NCBI GenBank assembly: GCA_026400425.1
Contig: JAPLPC010000095.1
Location: forward strand, 1 to 12,216
Length of the DNA: 12,216 nucleotides
Direction: 5' to 3'
DNA from: Hyphomicrobiales bacterium
GTDB lineage: Bacteria > Pseudomonadota > Alphaproteobacteria > Rhizobiales > Xanthobacteraceae
This document shows positions 1-6,977 of this stretch, piece after piece. Every line of letters begins with the position of its first letter. The first letter of the stretch is position 1. The translations under genes were made by a program, and so were the position numbers. The notes below the pieces were generated by a model. The model did no database searches, was not told where the DNA came from, and saw only the letters and a list, made by a program, of their open reading frames with translations.

Positions 1-150
1 TTCGATTTCGGCGGCCGCGGCCTTGGCCTCGGCCCGCGCGCGCTTCTTGCGCTGGGCCGCGGTCTCCTTCGTCGCCTCGGGCATCGGGCTGTGATCGTCG
101 GTTTCCGGCGCTGCGGCGGCCTCGAGGGTTTTGGTGTGATCGTCGGTCAT
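1..150 (-). CDS. rnc: Probable ribonuclease III, N-terminal part (runs off the left edge)
   Basis: Only the first 50 codons are in the window. The ATG at 150-148 shares the four bases ATGA with the lepB stop, and no good Shine-Dalgarno sequence precedes it, so translation is probably coupled to lepB. The visible residues are rich in Ala, Glu, Lys and Arg (a basic run AQRKKRARAEAK lies near residues 34-45) and look disordered; no catalytic RNase III motif is reached. The identity therefore rests on position: in Bradyrhizobium relatives the gene after this signal peptidase gene is rnc, and its product often carries a variable N-terminal extension before the nuclease domain (from memory). RNase III cuts double-stranded RNA, including rRNA precursors. 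Another downstream gene with a low-complexity start cannot be excluded from these 50 codons. Confidence 0.62.
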   Translation of the reverse strand, partial: MTDDHTKTLEAAAAPETDDHSPMPEATKETAAQRKKRARAEAKAAAAEIE

Positions 151-905
151 CGCACGATGGAGAAAATGCGGCCCCAGCGCACGGCGGTCGGCCAGCGCCA
201 GATCTGCCAGGCCTGCTCGCCCTCGGCGATCGAGAAGAAGATCATCTGGGCGCGGCCGATCAGGTTTTCCGACGGCACGTAACCGACGGCGGACTGCACC
301 CGGCTGTCGGTGGAGTTGTCACGATTGTCGCCCATCATGAAGAAGTTGCCCGCGGGCACCTTGTACTCAATGGTGTTGTCGTAAAAGCCGTTATCGACGC
401 AATCGAGCGTCTCATAGGTCACATTGTTGGGCAGCGTTTCCTTCCAGCGCTTGACCCGTGCGGTGGCGTCGGAGCCGCATGGATCCTCGCCGACGAAATC
501 GCTCAACCGCTCGCGCTGCACCGGCTTGCCATTGATGTGCAACAGCCCCTCTTTCATCTGAACCGTGTCGCCGGGCAGGCCGATCACGCGCTTGATGTAG
601 TCGGTGGTGTCGTCCTTGGGCAGACGAAACACGACCACGTCGCCGCGGGCGGGATCGGAGCCGAAGATGCGGCCCGAGAAAATGTTGGGCGACAGCGGGA
701 TCGAATAATGGCTGTAGCCATAGGAATATTTCGAAACGAACAGATAGTCGCCGACCAGCAAGGTGGCCTTCATCGATCCCGAAGGGATGTTGAAAGGCTG
801 GAACAGAAAGGTTCGGATCACCAGCGCGATGAGGAGCGCATTGATGACGACGCGGACGGTCTCGCCGAAGCCGCTTTCAGTCTTTGTCCCCGAAGTCACG
901 CTCAT
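147..905 (-). CDS. lepB: Signal peptidase I (LepB family; SipF-like)
   Basis: A 252-residue inner-membrane serine protease that removes signal peptides from exported proteins. One membrane segment lies near residues 17-35, followed at once by the catalytic Ser44 in PSGSM. The general-base Lys105 sits in YIKRVIGLPGD, and the conserved GDNRDNSTDSR box is at about 192-202. Cys143 and Cys169 may form the periplasmic disulfide seen in some family members. The reading frame is open upstream to 1097, but the start at 905 (MSVTSGTK) puts the N-terminus at the usual distance from the membrane helix; AGGA lies about 13 bases upstream. The stop overlaps the start of the probable rnc gene. A 251-bp gap upstream leaves room for its own promoter. 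All key residues are present, so it should be active. Bradyrhizobium has a signal peptidase called sipF next to rnc, and this gene fits that locus. Confidence 0.95.
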   Translation of the reverse strand: MSVTSGTKTESGFGETVRVVINALLIALVIRTFLFQPFNIPSGSMKATLLVGDYLFVSKYSYGYSHYSIPLSPNIFSGRIFGSDPARGDVVVFRLPKDDTTDYIKRVIGLPGDTVQMKEGLLHINGKPVQRERLSDFVGEDPCGSDATARVKRWKETLPNNVTYETLDCVDNGFYDNTIEYKVPAGNFFMMGDNRDNSTDSRVQSAVGYVPSENLIGRAQMIFFSIAEGEQAWQIWRWPTAVRWGRIFSIVR

Positions 906-1156
906 CGCTTTCCCGATTCCTGCGCCATGGGCGCAGATGGCCTCTGCATCACGCGCCACGGCCTGAGCCCGGCAAACGAAACGCAACAATTTCAATTGGT
1001 TACAACAAAATCTCGTGATGGCTTGTGAGGGCAAGAGCAAGATTTTGCGGCGGCTCGATATGTCCGCAGGTTTAAACGGTTGTCGGTACGGGTGCAACGA
1101 ATTGCCCCGTCACGGCGGTGTGAGCGGATTTTTGAAGGTCGCACAAGGCGGTACTG
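906..1156 (-). other. Non-coding gap between the small membrane genes and lepB
   Basis: These 251 bases separate the 51-residue protein gene from lepB. No reading frame here is credible. The part nearest lepB (about 975-1015) is clearly more A/T-rich than its surroundings and contains the inverted repeat listed separately, so it is the natural place for a lepB-rnc promoter. I could not assign -35 and -10 boxes with confidence. I see no stem-loop followed by a T run that would end transcription from the upstream genes. Confidence 0.45.
987..998. repeat. Short inverted repeat upstream of lepB
   Basis: The plus strand reads CAATTTCAATTG, a perfect CAATT/AATTG inverted repeat with a two-base centre. 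It lies 82-93 bases upstream of the lepB start, inside an A/T-rich stretch of otherwise GC-rich DNA. The arms are short enough to arise by chance, so a binding-site role is only a suggestion. Confidence 0.3.
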
Positions 1157-1312
1157 CTATTCAGCGGCCTGCTTTAACTCGCTTGGCACGGCTTTTCTCT
1201 TTTCGGGATCTGCAGCGCCGCGATCAATACGCATCAAAACAGCCGCAAAGCAGGCGACGAACACGAAGCCAACGATCGGCATCACCAGGGCAAAGATCTC
1301 GAAATCGGTCAT
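1157..1312 (-). CDS. Small single-pass membrane protein, 51 residues, function unknown
   Basis: The product starts MTDFEIFALVMPIVGFVFVA and has one hydrophobic helix at about residues 5-27, followed by a short charged tail (IDRGAADPEKRK, ending QAAE). Its ATG shares an ATGA overlap with the stop of the preceding 78-residue gene, which strongly supports both being real and co-translated. I do not recognise a named family. The pair lies between acpS and lepB on the same strand, so it may be carried on the same transcript, but nothing in the sequence ties it to lipid or vitamin B6 synthesis. A helper for protein secretion beside the signal peptidase is possible but unsupported. Confidence 0.7.
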   Translation of the reverse strand: MTDFEIFALVMPIVGFVFVACFAAVLMRIDRGAADPEKRKAVPSELKQAAE

Positions 1313-1545
1313 TCCCGGATCCCTCCGAGTACCAGCCTTCCGATGCAATGTAAGCCTGCGCTCATTGCGATGCAAATTGCAGCACCTGCGGCGAAGGCCC
1401 ATGTCCCGGCCCCGGTTGGCGCAAAACCGTAGAAAAACGCAAGTGCGGGACCGATACAGCCTGCGGATAAAAATGTGGTCGCGACCGTATTGGCGAAACC
1501 TACGAGCAGTTTTGCCCGCTCGTTTTTCACGATTGTGCTCGTCAT
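1309..1545 (-). CDS. Small two-helix membrane protein, 78 residues, function unknown
   Basis: The start at 1545 is preceded by a strong GGGGGA ribosome-binding site about five bases away; the frame is open to 1578 but has no better start. Two hydrophobic segments lie at about residues 14-40 and 47-74, joined by a short loop (FAPTGAGTW), after a hydrophilic N-terminus (TSTIVKNERAK). Cys30 and Cys67 fall inside or at the edge of the helices. The gene begins 63 bases after the acpS stop and ends in an ATGA overlap with the 51-residue gene. From memory, similar short proteins annotated only as hypothetical occur in Bradyrhizobium genomes. I assign no function. Confidence 0.72.
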   Translation of the reverse strand: MTSTIVKNERAKLLVGFANTVATTFLSAGCIGPALAFFYGFAPTGAGTWAFAAGAAICIAMSAGLHCIGRLVLGGIRE

Positions 1546-1608
1546 CACGTCCCCCGGCAGACCGCAGCCATCATGCACGCCTGGGTTACATGCGTAAACA
1601 CGAGCTAC

Positions 1609-2022
1609 TTAAGGCTTCGCAACCGCCGAGATGATCACGAAAGCCTGTGCCAGCGGCCAGTCGTCGGTGATCGAGAGATCGATCTGTGCCGCGTGACCTG
1701 GCGGGGTCAAGGCCTGCAGACGCGCCAGCGCGCCGCCGGTCAGTTGCATCGACGGCTTGCCGCCCGGCAGATTGATCACCCCCATGTCGCGCCACCAGAC
1801 ACCCTGGCGGATGCCGGTGCCAAGCGCCTTCGACATCGCCTCCTTGGCGGCAAAGCGCTTGGCATAGGTGGCCACCACCATCTTTTCGTTCTTGGCGCGG
1901 CGCTCCGCCTTGGCCCGCTCTGCCGCCGTGAACACCCGGTCCAGAAACCTGTCGCCATGACGCTCGATCACCTTGCCGACCCGGGTGATGTCGATGAGGT
2001 CCGAGCCGATCCCGATGATCAT
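1609..2022 (-). CDS. acpS: Holo-[acyl-carrier-protein] synthase
   Basis: A 137-residue phosphopantetheinyl transferase that moves 4'-phosphopantetheine from coenzyme A onto the serine of acyl carrier protein, switching it on for fatty acid synthesis. It opens with the family signature MIIGIGSDLIDI, in which Asp8 is a magnesium ligand. The second signature RFAAKEA places the other metal ligand at Glu61, and KALGTG follows. Length is normal (about 120-140 residues). The ATG at 2022 shares ATGA with the pdxJ stop, giving a coupled pdxJ-acpS pair that is common in proteobacteria. The frame is open further upstream, but only inside pdxJ. The protein is cytoplasmic and works as a trimer in known members. 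Confidence 0.96.
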   Translation of the reverse strand: MIIGIGSDLIDITRVGKVIERHGDRFLDRVFTAAERAKAERRAKNEKMVVATYAKRFAAKEAMSKALGTGIRQGVWWRDMGVINLPGGKPSMQLTGGALARLQALTPPGHAAQIDLSITDDWPLAQAFVIISAVAKP

Positions 2023-2780
2023 GCGCCGTCCCGCTCTGCAAAGCCCCGATCCATCGCCGCACGCATTTTCTTCACGGTCTCTGAAAGGCCGACGAACAGC
2101 GCCTCGCCGATCATGTAGTAGCCGATATTCAACTCCATGATCTCGGGCAGTTTGGAGATGGTCTCCGCGGTGGCGTAATCGAGACCATGGCCGGCATGGA
2201 CTTCGAGGCCCATTGATTTCGCCAGTCTGGCGCCGGCCGTGATGCGCTGCCACTCGCTTTCGGCCTTGATCAATTCGCCATCGGTGATCGCATCGCACCA
2301 GGCGCCGGTGTGCAATTCGATGACCGGCGCCTTCAGCGTCGCCGCCATTGCGATCTGCTTCGGATCAGCGGCGATGAACAGCGATACGCGGACACCGGCG
2401 TCGGTGAAACGCGCAATCGTCGGCTCCAGCGACTCGCGTTGACCGACGACGTCGAGGCCGCCTTCGGTGGTGAGTTCTTCGCGCCGCTCCGGCACCAGAC
2501 AAACCGCGTGCGGCTGCACGTCCAGGGCGATGCGCACCATATCGGGCGTTGCTGCCATTTCAAAATTCAGCGGTTTGGAGATCTCGGCTTTCAACCTGAT
2601 CATATCGGCATCGCGGATGTGGCGGCGATCCTCGCGCAGATGCGCGGTGATGCCATCGGCGCCGGCGGCGATGGCTTCAAGCGCGGCCCGCACGGGATCC
2701 GGGTGCTTGCCGCCACGGGCGTTTCGCAGCGTTGCGACGTGATCGATGTTGACGCCGAGGCGCAGAGACGAAGACGGCAT
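2019..2780 (-). CDS. pdxJ: Pyridoxine 5'-phosphate synthase
   Basis: This enzyme joins 1-deoxy-D-xylulose 5-phosphate and 3-amino-2-oxopropyl phosphate to make pyridoxine 5'-phosphate, the ring-closing step of the DXP-dependent vitamin B6 route. From the start at 2780 the product is 253 residues, a TIM barrel close to the usual 240-250. Signatures seen: LGVNIDHVATLRNARGG (9-24), AHLRED with His47, NFEMA with Glu74, VPERREE (97-103), HAGHGL with His198, and ELNIGYYMIGEAL near the C-terminus. The last motif normally has His where this protein has Tyr221. The start is uncertain: ATG at 2795 or GTG at 2828 are in frame, but 2780 matches family length; none has a strong Shine-Dalgarno. The 102 bases upstream to the DUF1489 stop hold no gene and no clear promoter. 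It is coupled to acpS by an ATGA overlap. Confidence 0.95.
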   Translation of the reverse strand: MPSSSLRLGVNIDHVATLRNARGGKHPDPVRAALEAIAAGADGITAHLREDRRHIRDADMIRLKAEISKPLNFEMAATPDMVRIALDVQPHAVCLVPERREELTTEGGLDVVGQRESLEPTIARFTDAGVRVSLFIAADPKQIAMAATLKAPVIELHTGAWCDAITDGELIKAESEWQRITAGARLAKSMGLEVHAGHGLDYATAETISKLPEIMELNIGYYMIGEALFVGLSETVKKMRAAMDRGFAERDGA

Positions 2781-2882
2781 GTCAGGCTTTCGCATGCAGG
2801 TGTCGAGAGCCCCTTCTAGCAATACCACGCGGCAATGGCGAGGTACTGGCGGCCATGCAGGCGCTCACGCCCCACTCCGGCG

Positions 2883-3320
2883 CTACAACAGCCCCAATTC
2901 GCGGAGCTCGCGACGCATCGGCTCGGGCATCGCCTCGATGCTCGCGGCGGCCTTGCCGAGATCGGGTGGCGCATCCTTGTCGGTGAGGTAACGCCAGCCC
3001 TGAAACGGACGCAACGGGCGCGGCGCCACCGTGACCGGCTTCGGCTCCAAAATCAGCCGGCAGCGATTGATGCCCTCGCCGTCACGAAACGGCTCGATCG
3101 CGATCAGCTTCTCGCGCAAGGCGATCTCGCCGCGGATGACCCAATAGAGCGAGCCGCCGTCGAGCAATTCGACATCGCGCTTCGGCACCATGCGGGTGAC
3201 GTGAATATGCTGCTGCTTTTCGCCACGCGCCTTGGCGGAGCGCATGCGCTCACTCAGATAGCTTTTGAAATCGGCGATGGATTCACAGCCGACGGCGAGT
3301 TTGATGAGGTGCAAAGGCAT
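2883..3320 (-). CDS. DUF1489 family protein
   Basis: A 145-residue cytoplasmic-type protein with no signal peptide or membrane helix. The opening MPLHLIKLAVGCESIADFK, the middle HVTRMVPKRDVELLDGGSLYWVIRGEI and the block RPLRPFQGWRYL are the pattern I associate with DUF1489, a family found widely in alphaproteobacteria. Its biochemical role is not known. The Arg/Trp/His-rich core might contact nucleic acid, but this is only a guess. It lies 44 bases downstream of the Pro/Ala-tailed membrane protein gene and about 100 bases upstream of pdxJ on the same strand, so it may share transcripts with either. No strong ribosome-binding site precedes the ATG. Confidence 0.8.
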   Translation of the reverse strand: MPLHLIKLAVGCESIADFKSYLSERMRSAKARGEKQQHIHVTRMVPKRDVELLDGGSLYWVIRGEIALREKLIAIEPFRDGEGINRCRLILEPKPVTVAPRPLRPFQGWRYLTDKDAPPDLGKAAASIEAMPEPMRRELRELGLL

Positions 3321-3364
3321 GCGCGTGCAATCGGAAAGCGGCTTTACGGGGGGCGGTCTACCGC

Positions 3365-4291
3365 TCAGTTATCCGCCTGCCCTCCCGATGGTGCAAGCTG
3401 GACAGGCGCTGCAGCCTGTGGACGAGGCGCATCTTTCGGCGCGGCTTGTTTTTTCGCCGCCGGGCGTGGCGCAGCCTGGGCATTGGATGGCGGCTTCGGC
3501 GCAGGCGCCGGCGTATCGGTCATGATCGAAATCGGAGGAATCGACGACGACGAAGGAAAATCCGCGGTGGTCGGCTTGCCGGTCGGCATCGATGGCGGCA
3601 GGCCGACCAGCGAAGCTGCACCGGGCACGGCGGCTATCGTGGCAGGCGGCGCATTCCAAGCGGGCGCATAGCGCGTCAACAACCCCTCATAGTAGCGCTC
3701 GCCCATATTGGATGCGATCTGCTTATGATCGGTGAAGGACGCATAGGCCGGGCAGCTGTCCGGCATACAGCGATCGCGTACCTGCAAGACGTAAGCAAAC
3801 AGCCCATAGCGATCACGCTCCACGGCACGGCGCAGCAGTGCCAAATCCGGCGTCATCGCCTTGTCGGCAGCAGCGGCGCTGCCATAGGCGCGCAACCGAT
3901 CCAACAATGCGGCCGAGTTCGAGACCGCCGCGGCCACAGACTCCGGCGAGCCGAACAGCGACTTCTCGCAAGCGGTGAGCACCATGTCGCCGGCCAGTTC
4001 ATCGAGACAGGACAGCGCCGGCAGGCCGCTCGCGAATGGCGCGCCCCCGGCAACGACTGCCATCGATTTCTCCGGTGTCGCGGCCGGGCTGCGCAATGAG
4101 GCTGCCGCGGCAATGCCGATGGCGAGCAGCGTGATCACCACCAGCGCGCCATTGGCGACCGACTTTTCGGCCCGCAGCATTGCCACCAGCACGATCAGCG
4201 CAACGACCACAGCTGCAGCAAAAGCAAGCCACATCGGCAACGTGGCTGAGCGCCAGAGATGATCGAACGATGTCACCGAGGCCGCATTCAT
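3365..4291 (-). CDS. Two-helix membrane protein with a four-cysteine periplasmic domain and Pro/Ala-rich tail
   Basis: A 308-residue protein of unknown function. Two adjacent hydrophobic helices (about residues 18-39 and 47-66) anchor it near the N-terminus. A globular part at about 90-215 contains Cys95, Cys108, Cys175 and Cys180 (SCLDELAGDMVLTAC and RDRCMPDSC), a spacing that suggests two disulfide bonds outside the cytoplasm. The tail from about 215 is rich in Pro, Ala and Lys, looks disordered, and could reach into the cell wall. GGGAT about seven bases before the ATG serves as a ribosome-binding site. Similar proteins are, as I recall, conserved as hypothetical proteins in the Bradyrhizobium group. 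An envelope or cell-wall role is inference from layout alone. Confidence 0.75.
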   Translation of the reverse strand: MNAASVTSFDHLWRSATLPMWLAFAAAVVVALIVLVAMLRAEKSVANGALVVITLLAIGIAAAASLRSPAATPEKSMAVVAGGAPFASGLPALSCLDELAGDMVLTACEKSLFGSPESVAAAVSNSAALLDRLRAYGSAAAADKAMTPDLALLRRAVERDRYGLFAYVLQVRDRCMPDSCPAYASFTDHKQIASNMGERYYEGLLTRYAPAWNAPPATIAAVPGAASLVGLPPSMPTGKPTTADFPSSSSIPPISIMTDTPAPAPKPPSNAQAAPRPAAKKQAAPKDAPRPQAAAPVQLAPSGGQADN

Positions 4292-4400
4292 TCAGGAATC
4301 CCGCAAATCGTCGGACAGATACGGCTGCGATGCACCCGCAATATGCTGTTGTTGTGGCGGTGTAAATTGCCGGAACAAGGCTGTATCGCCCGCAGCGGGA

Positions 4401-5057
4401 TCATACGTCTTCGAAGCGAGGGATCACGAGGGTCTCCGCCAGCCCCTCCTCCGTCCACTGCCGAAATGCCGCATCGGCCTGCATCGCGTCCATGTAAGCC
4501 CGGGCCGCCGGCGACACCTCGATGGCGTAAGTGCGAAAGCGGTGCACCACCGGCGCAAACATCGCATCGGCGCCGCTGAACGCACCGAACAGATACGGGC
4601 CGCCGGAGCTAAAGCGCGCACGGCAGGACGACCAGATCTCATCAATGCGCGCGATATTGGCCCTGGCGTCGTCCGACAACGCTTTCGCTTTGACGGGACG
4701 GTGCAGGTTCATGCCGCATTCGTTGCGCAGCGGCATGAAGCCGGAATGCATTTCCGCCGAGATCGATCGCGCATGCGCGCGATGCGCGGCATCTGTGGGC
4801 CATAACCTCACATCCGGAAAGCGTTCGGCCGCATATTCAATGATGGCCAGCGAATCCCACACGGTGACATCACCGTCGATCAACGCCGGCACCTTGCCCG
4901 ACGGCGTGACGTCGAGAATGCGCTGCTTGTCGGCGGGACCAGTATAGAGCGGGATCACGACTTCCTCGAACGGGATGCCGGCGCCTTTCAAGGCAACCCA
5001 CGGGCGCATCGACCACGACGAATAGTTCTTGTTACCGATCACCAGCCTCAGCGACAT
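4401..5057 (-). CDS. Glutathione S-transferase family protein
   Basis: A 218-residue cytosolic protein of normal GST length. Residues 1-80 form the thioredoxin-like glutathione-binding half: NYSSWSMRPW (11-20) supplies the candidate catalytic Ser and following Arg, as in zeta- and theta-type enzymes; TPSGKVPAL (51-59) holds the cis-proline; and WDSLAIIEY (67-75) holds the acidic-Ser pair that binds the glutathione gamma-glutamyl group. Residues 90-210 fit the all-helical second domain. The start at 5057 has a good AGGGAG site eight bases upstream; the frame extends to 5090 without a comparable one. It is transcribed away from the DUF599 gene, with a 128-bp shared upstream region. The substrate cannot be told from sequence; detoxification conjugation or dehalogenation are family possibilities. 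Confidence 0.88.
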   Translation of the reverse strand: MSLRLVIGNKNYSSWSMRPWVALKGAGIPFEEVVIPLYTGPADKQRILDVTPSGKVPALIDGDVTVWDSLAIIEYAAERFPDVRLWPTDAAHRAHARSISAEMHSGFMPLRNECGMNLHRPVKAKALSDDARANIARIDEIWSSCRARFSSGGPYLFGAFSGADAMFAPVVHRFRTYAIEVSPAARAYMDAMQADAAFRQWTEEGLAETLVIPRFEDV

Positions 5058-5185
5058 CGCACACTCCCTGCAAGGCCCGTAAAATGCCACGCGCGCAGCG
5101 GCGCTGCAATCAAGTTGGGCAACACCAGCCGTTGCCGCCTGCGAGACGAAGTGGCAGAACCGCAGCCTGAGACGATGGGTGCTGC

Positions 5186-5929
5186 ATGCCGAACTATACC
5201 TGGATCGATGCCTTCGCGCTGAGCTTCTTCATTCTGGAGTGGGGCGCTTATACGATCACGCTCGAACACAGCAAATATGGCCGTGACAGCCTGTCGGCGC
5301 GCATGCATGCCTATCGTGAGGTCTGGATGCGGCGCCTGCTCGCGCGCGAAGCGCGGATCGTCGATACGCATATCCTGACGTCGCTACAGAACGGTACCGC
5401 ATGGTTCGCCTCGACGACGCTGATCGCCATTGGCGGTGCGCTGGCGCTGCTGCGCGCCACCAATGAAGTCCTGCCGATCATGGCCAATCTGCCGATCGGG
5501 TTCAATGCGTCGCCTGGCCTGTGGGAGATCAAGTGCTTCGGCCTGATCCTGATCTTCGTCTATACCTTCTTCAAATTCGCCTGGTCGTATCGGCTGTTCA
5601 ACTATGTCGCAATTCTTGTCGGGGCGATGCCATTCGCGGTGGATCGCCACACGCCGGAGGCGGAAGCGCATGTGGTGCGCACGACCAAGATGTTCGGCGC
5701 CGCGGCCCGGCATTTCAATCGCGGCCAGCGCGCATTCTTCTTCGCGCTCGGCTATCTCGGCTGGTTCGTCAGCCCGTGGGTGTTCATCGTCTCCACCGCG
5801 GCTGTCGTGATCGTCACTTGGCGACGGCAGTTCGCCTCCAGCGCCTGGCTCGCCATGGGTGAAGGCCGCGACGTGGTCCGCAAGACGCTCGCCGAGGAGC
5901 GCGCTAAGTCGCGAAATCCTGTGGCGTGA
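5186..5929 (+). CDS. DUF599 family membrane protein
   Basis: A 247-residue integral membrane protein with about four hydrophobic segments (residues 6-24, 71-91, 113-137 and 184-212). Recognisable blocks include YGRDSLSARMHAYREVWMRR near the start, ILTSLQNGTAWFASTTL, and FKFAWSYRLFNYVAILVGAM, which match my memory of DUF599, a family of unknown function common in proteobacteria. The short charged C-terminus (EERAKSRNPVA) is probably cytoplasmic. The GST gene is divergent upstream. The last 26 bases overlap the end of the convergent TolA-like gene, so there is no space for a terminator between them. The start at 5186 has only a weak GATGGG site. Confidence 0.85.
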   Translation: MPNYTWIDAFALSFFILEWGAYTITLEHSKYGRDSLSARMHAYREVWMRRLLAREARIVDTHILTSLQNGTAWFASTTLIAIGGALALLRATNEVLPIMANLPIGFNASPGLWEIKCFGLILIFVYTFFKFAWSYRLFNYVAILVGAMPFAVDRHTPEAEAHVVRTTKMFGAAARHFNRGQRAFFFALGYLGWFVSPWVFIVSTAAVVIVTWRRQFASSAWLAMGEGRDVVRKTLAEERAKSRNPVA

Positions 5930-6863
5930 ACGGCAGGTCGAGCACGCGCCACTCGTTGTATTTGTCCGCCGGCAACATCGAATAAGGCTGGCAGGCTTCC
6001 AGCGCATGCTTGGCTGCCTGCATCAGCAACGCCGCCTTGGCGGGCCTGCGCACCTCGATCACCGTCGGCTCGGCGACAAGACGCCCGTCCGGCGACAATT
6101 GCGCACGCAGTTTCACCATGGCGTCGTCGTTGCGCGCCACTTCGGCGGGCAGCTTCAGACAGGTCTTGAGATGGCGGTGAAAGGCCGCGATGTCGGTCTT
6201 GGCCACGTCAGCCTGCTCGCTGGCCGGCGCGCCGCCGAAACCGGGCAGCCCGAGCATGACGCCATATTTCACGGTGATGTCGGGATCGGACTGTGGCGCC
6301 GCCTGCGCGGCCGGGGGCGGTGGTTGTTGCGGCGTAGGCGGTGGCTGCAACGCGGCCTGCTGCTGGAATGGCGGCGGCGTCGATGATGCTGCAGCCGACG
6401 CTGGCGCCTGGGTCTGCTGTTGCGGCGGCGGGGTCTGAGGCGCTGGCTGGGATTGCGGCTGTTGAGGTGGTTGCTGCTGGGGCGGCTGCGTCTCGGGCGC
6501 CGATGCCGACTTCTGCGGCTGGCTTTTGCTTTGCGGTTCGGATTTAGGCTGAGACGATGGCGGTTTGGCCGCTGCGGCGGCGGGCGTCTTCTGCTCTTCC
6601 AGCGTCGGCCGCGTGGTCAGGTCAGGCAGGCGGAATTCGGGCTCTGCGGGGTCCGGCTTCTTCTCCGGCTCCGGTGCGGGCCTAGCCTCCTCGGCTTTTT
6701 TCTGTGCCTCGGCAAGCTCCTGTGGGGTCACCAGATCGACGCTGACATTGTCGTCCTGCGGCTCGATCGGCTTGGCGTCGGCGAAATACACCCCTGCGGC
6801 CAGGGCCAGATGGCCGAGCACCGAGACGGCGATGGCTGCGCGAATGAGGTGCCGAGGTTCCAT
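5904..6863 (-). CDS. TolA/TonB-like envelope protein with Pro/Gln-rich linker
   Basis: A 319-residue protein with the three-part build of TolA and TonB. A signal-anchor helix spans about residues 8-28 (AIAVSVLGHLALAAGVYF). A long linker (about 45-195) begins with charged Glu/Lys/Ala sequence and becomes Pro/Gln-rich. The C-terminal domain (about 225-315) has Cys235 and Cys291, LSPDGRLVAEPTVIEV, and CQPYSMLPADKYNEW, which resembles the TolA C-terminal domain. TolA links inner-membrane TolQR to outer-membrane Pal and TolB during cell division; TonB energises outer-membrane transporters. Neither tolQR/exbBD nor pal lies nearby, so this looks like a stand-alone copy. No clear ribosome-binding site precedes the ATG. 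The end overlaps the DUF599 gene by 26 bases. Naming it tolA outright would go beyond the evidence. Confidence 0.8.
   Translation of the reverse strand: MEPRHLIRAAIAVSVLGHLALAAGVYFADAKPIEPQDDNVSVDLVTPQELAEAQKKAEEARPAPEPEKKPDPAEPEFRLPDLTTRPTLEEQKTPAAAAAKPPSSQPKSEPQSKSQPQKSASAPETQPPQQQPPQQPQSQPAPQTPPPQQQTQAPASAAASSTPPPFQQQAALQPPPTPQQPPPPAAQAAPQSDPDITVKYGVMLGLPGFGGAPASEQADVAKTDIAAFHRHLKTCLKLPAEVARNDDAMVKLRAQLSPDGRLVAEPTVIEVRRPAKAALLMQAAKHALEACQPYSMLPADKYNEWRVLDLPFTPQDFAT
6312..6488 (-). repeat. Low-complexity Pro/Gln-coding tract
   Basis: This stretch encodes about residues 126-184 of the TolA-like protein, almost entirely Pro, Gln, Ala, Ser and Thr in short imperfect runs such as PPQQQPPQQPQSQP and TPPPQQQTQ. 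At DNA level it is an irregular CAG/CCG-rich tract and not an exact tandem array. It should be flexible in length between strains and forms the extended spacer between membrane anchor and C-terminal domain. Confidence 0.75.
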
Positions 6864-6977
6864 GAACTTGATGACTATTGGTACGCCAGTGGCGCGACCT
6901 TAGCTCCGCCCGCCGGCCCGCGCCATGTCGCCGATGACACAGCTTGCGCGCGGATGCGGGATCGGCGATGCCTGGGC

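Noticed and set aside
147..1097. A longer 316-residue start for lepB at 1097
   Set aside because: The extra 64 residues show no family similarity and would place a long unsupported segment before the membrane anchor; the start at 905 gives normal topology.
3353..3364. GCGGTCTACCGC inverted repeat after the Pro/Ala-tailed membrane gene, as a terminator
   Set aside because: The loop would be only two bases and there is no T run; it does not fit an intrinsic terminator.
6420..6977. Plus-strand extension of the DUF3253 gene upstream to 6420
   Set aside because: This part is opposite the TolA-like gene and is made of Arg/Leu/Gly-rich low-complexity residues; family similarity begins only after 6978.
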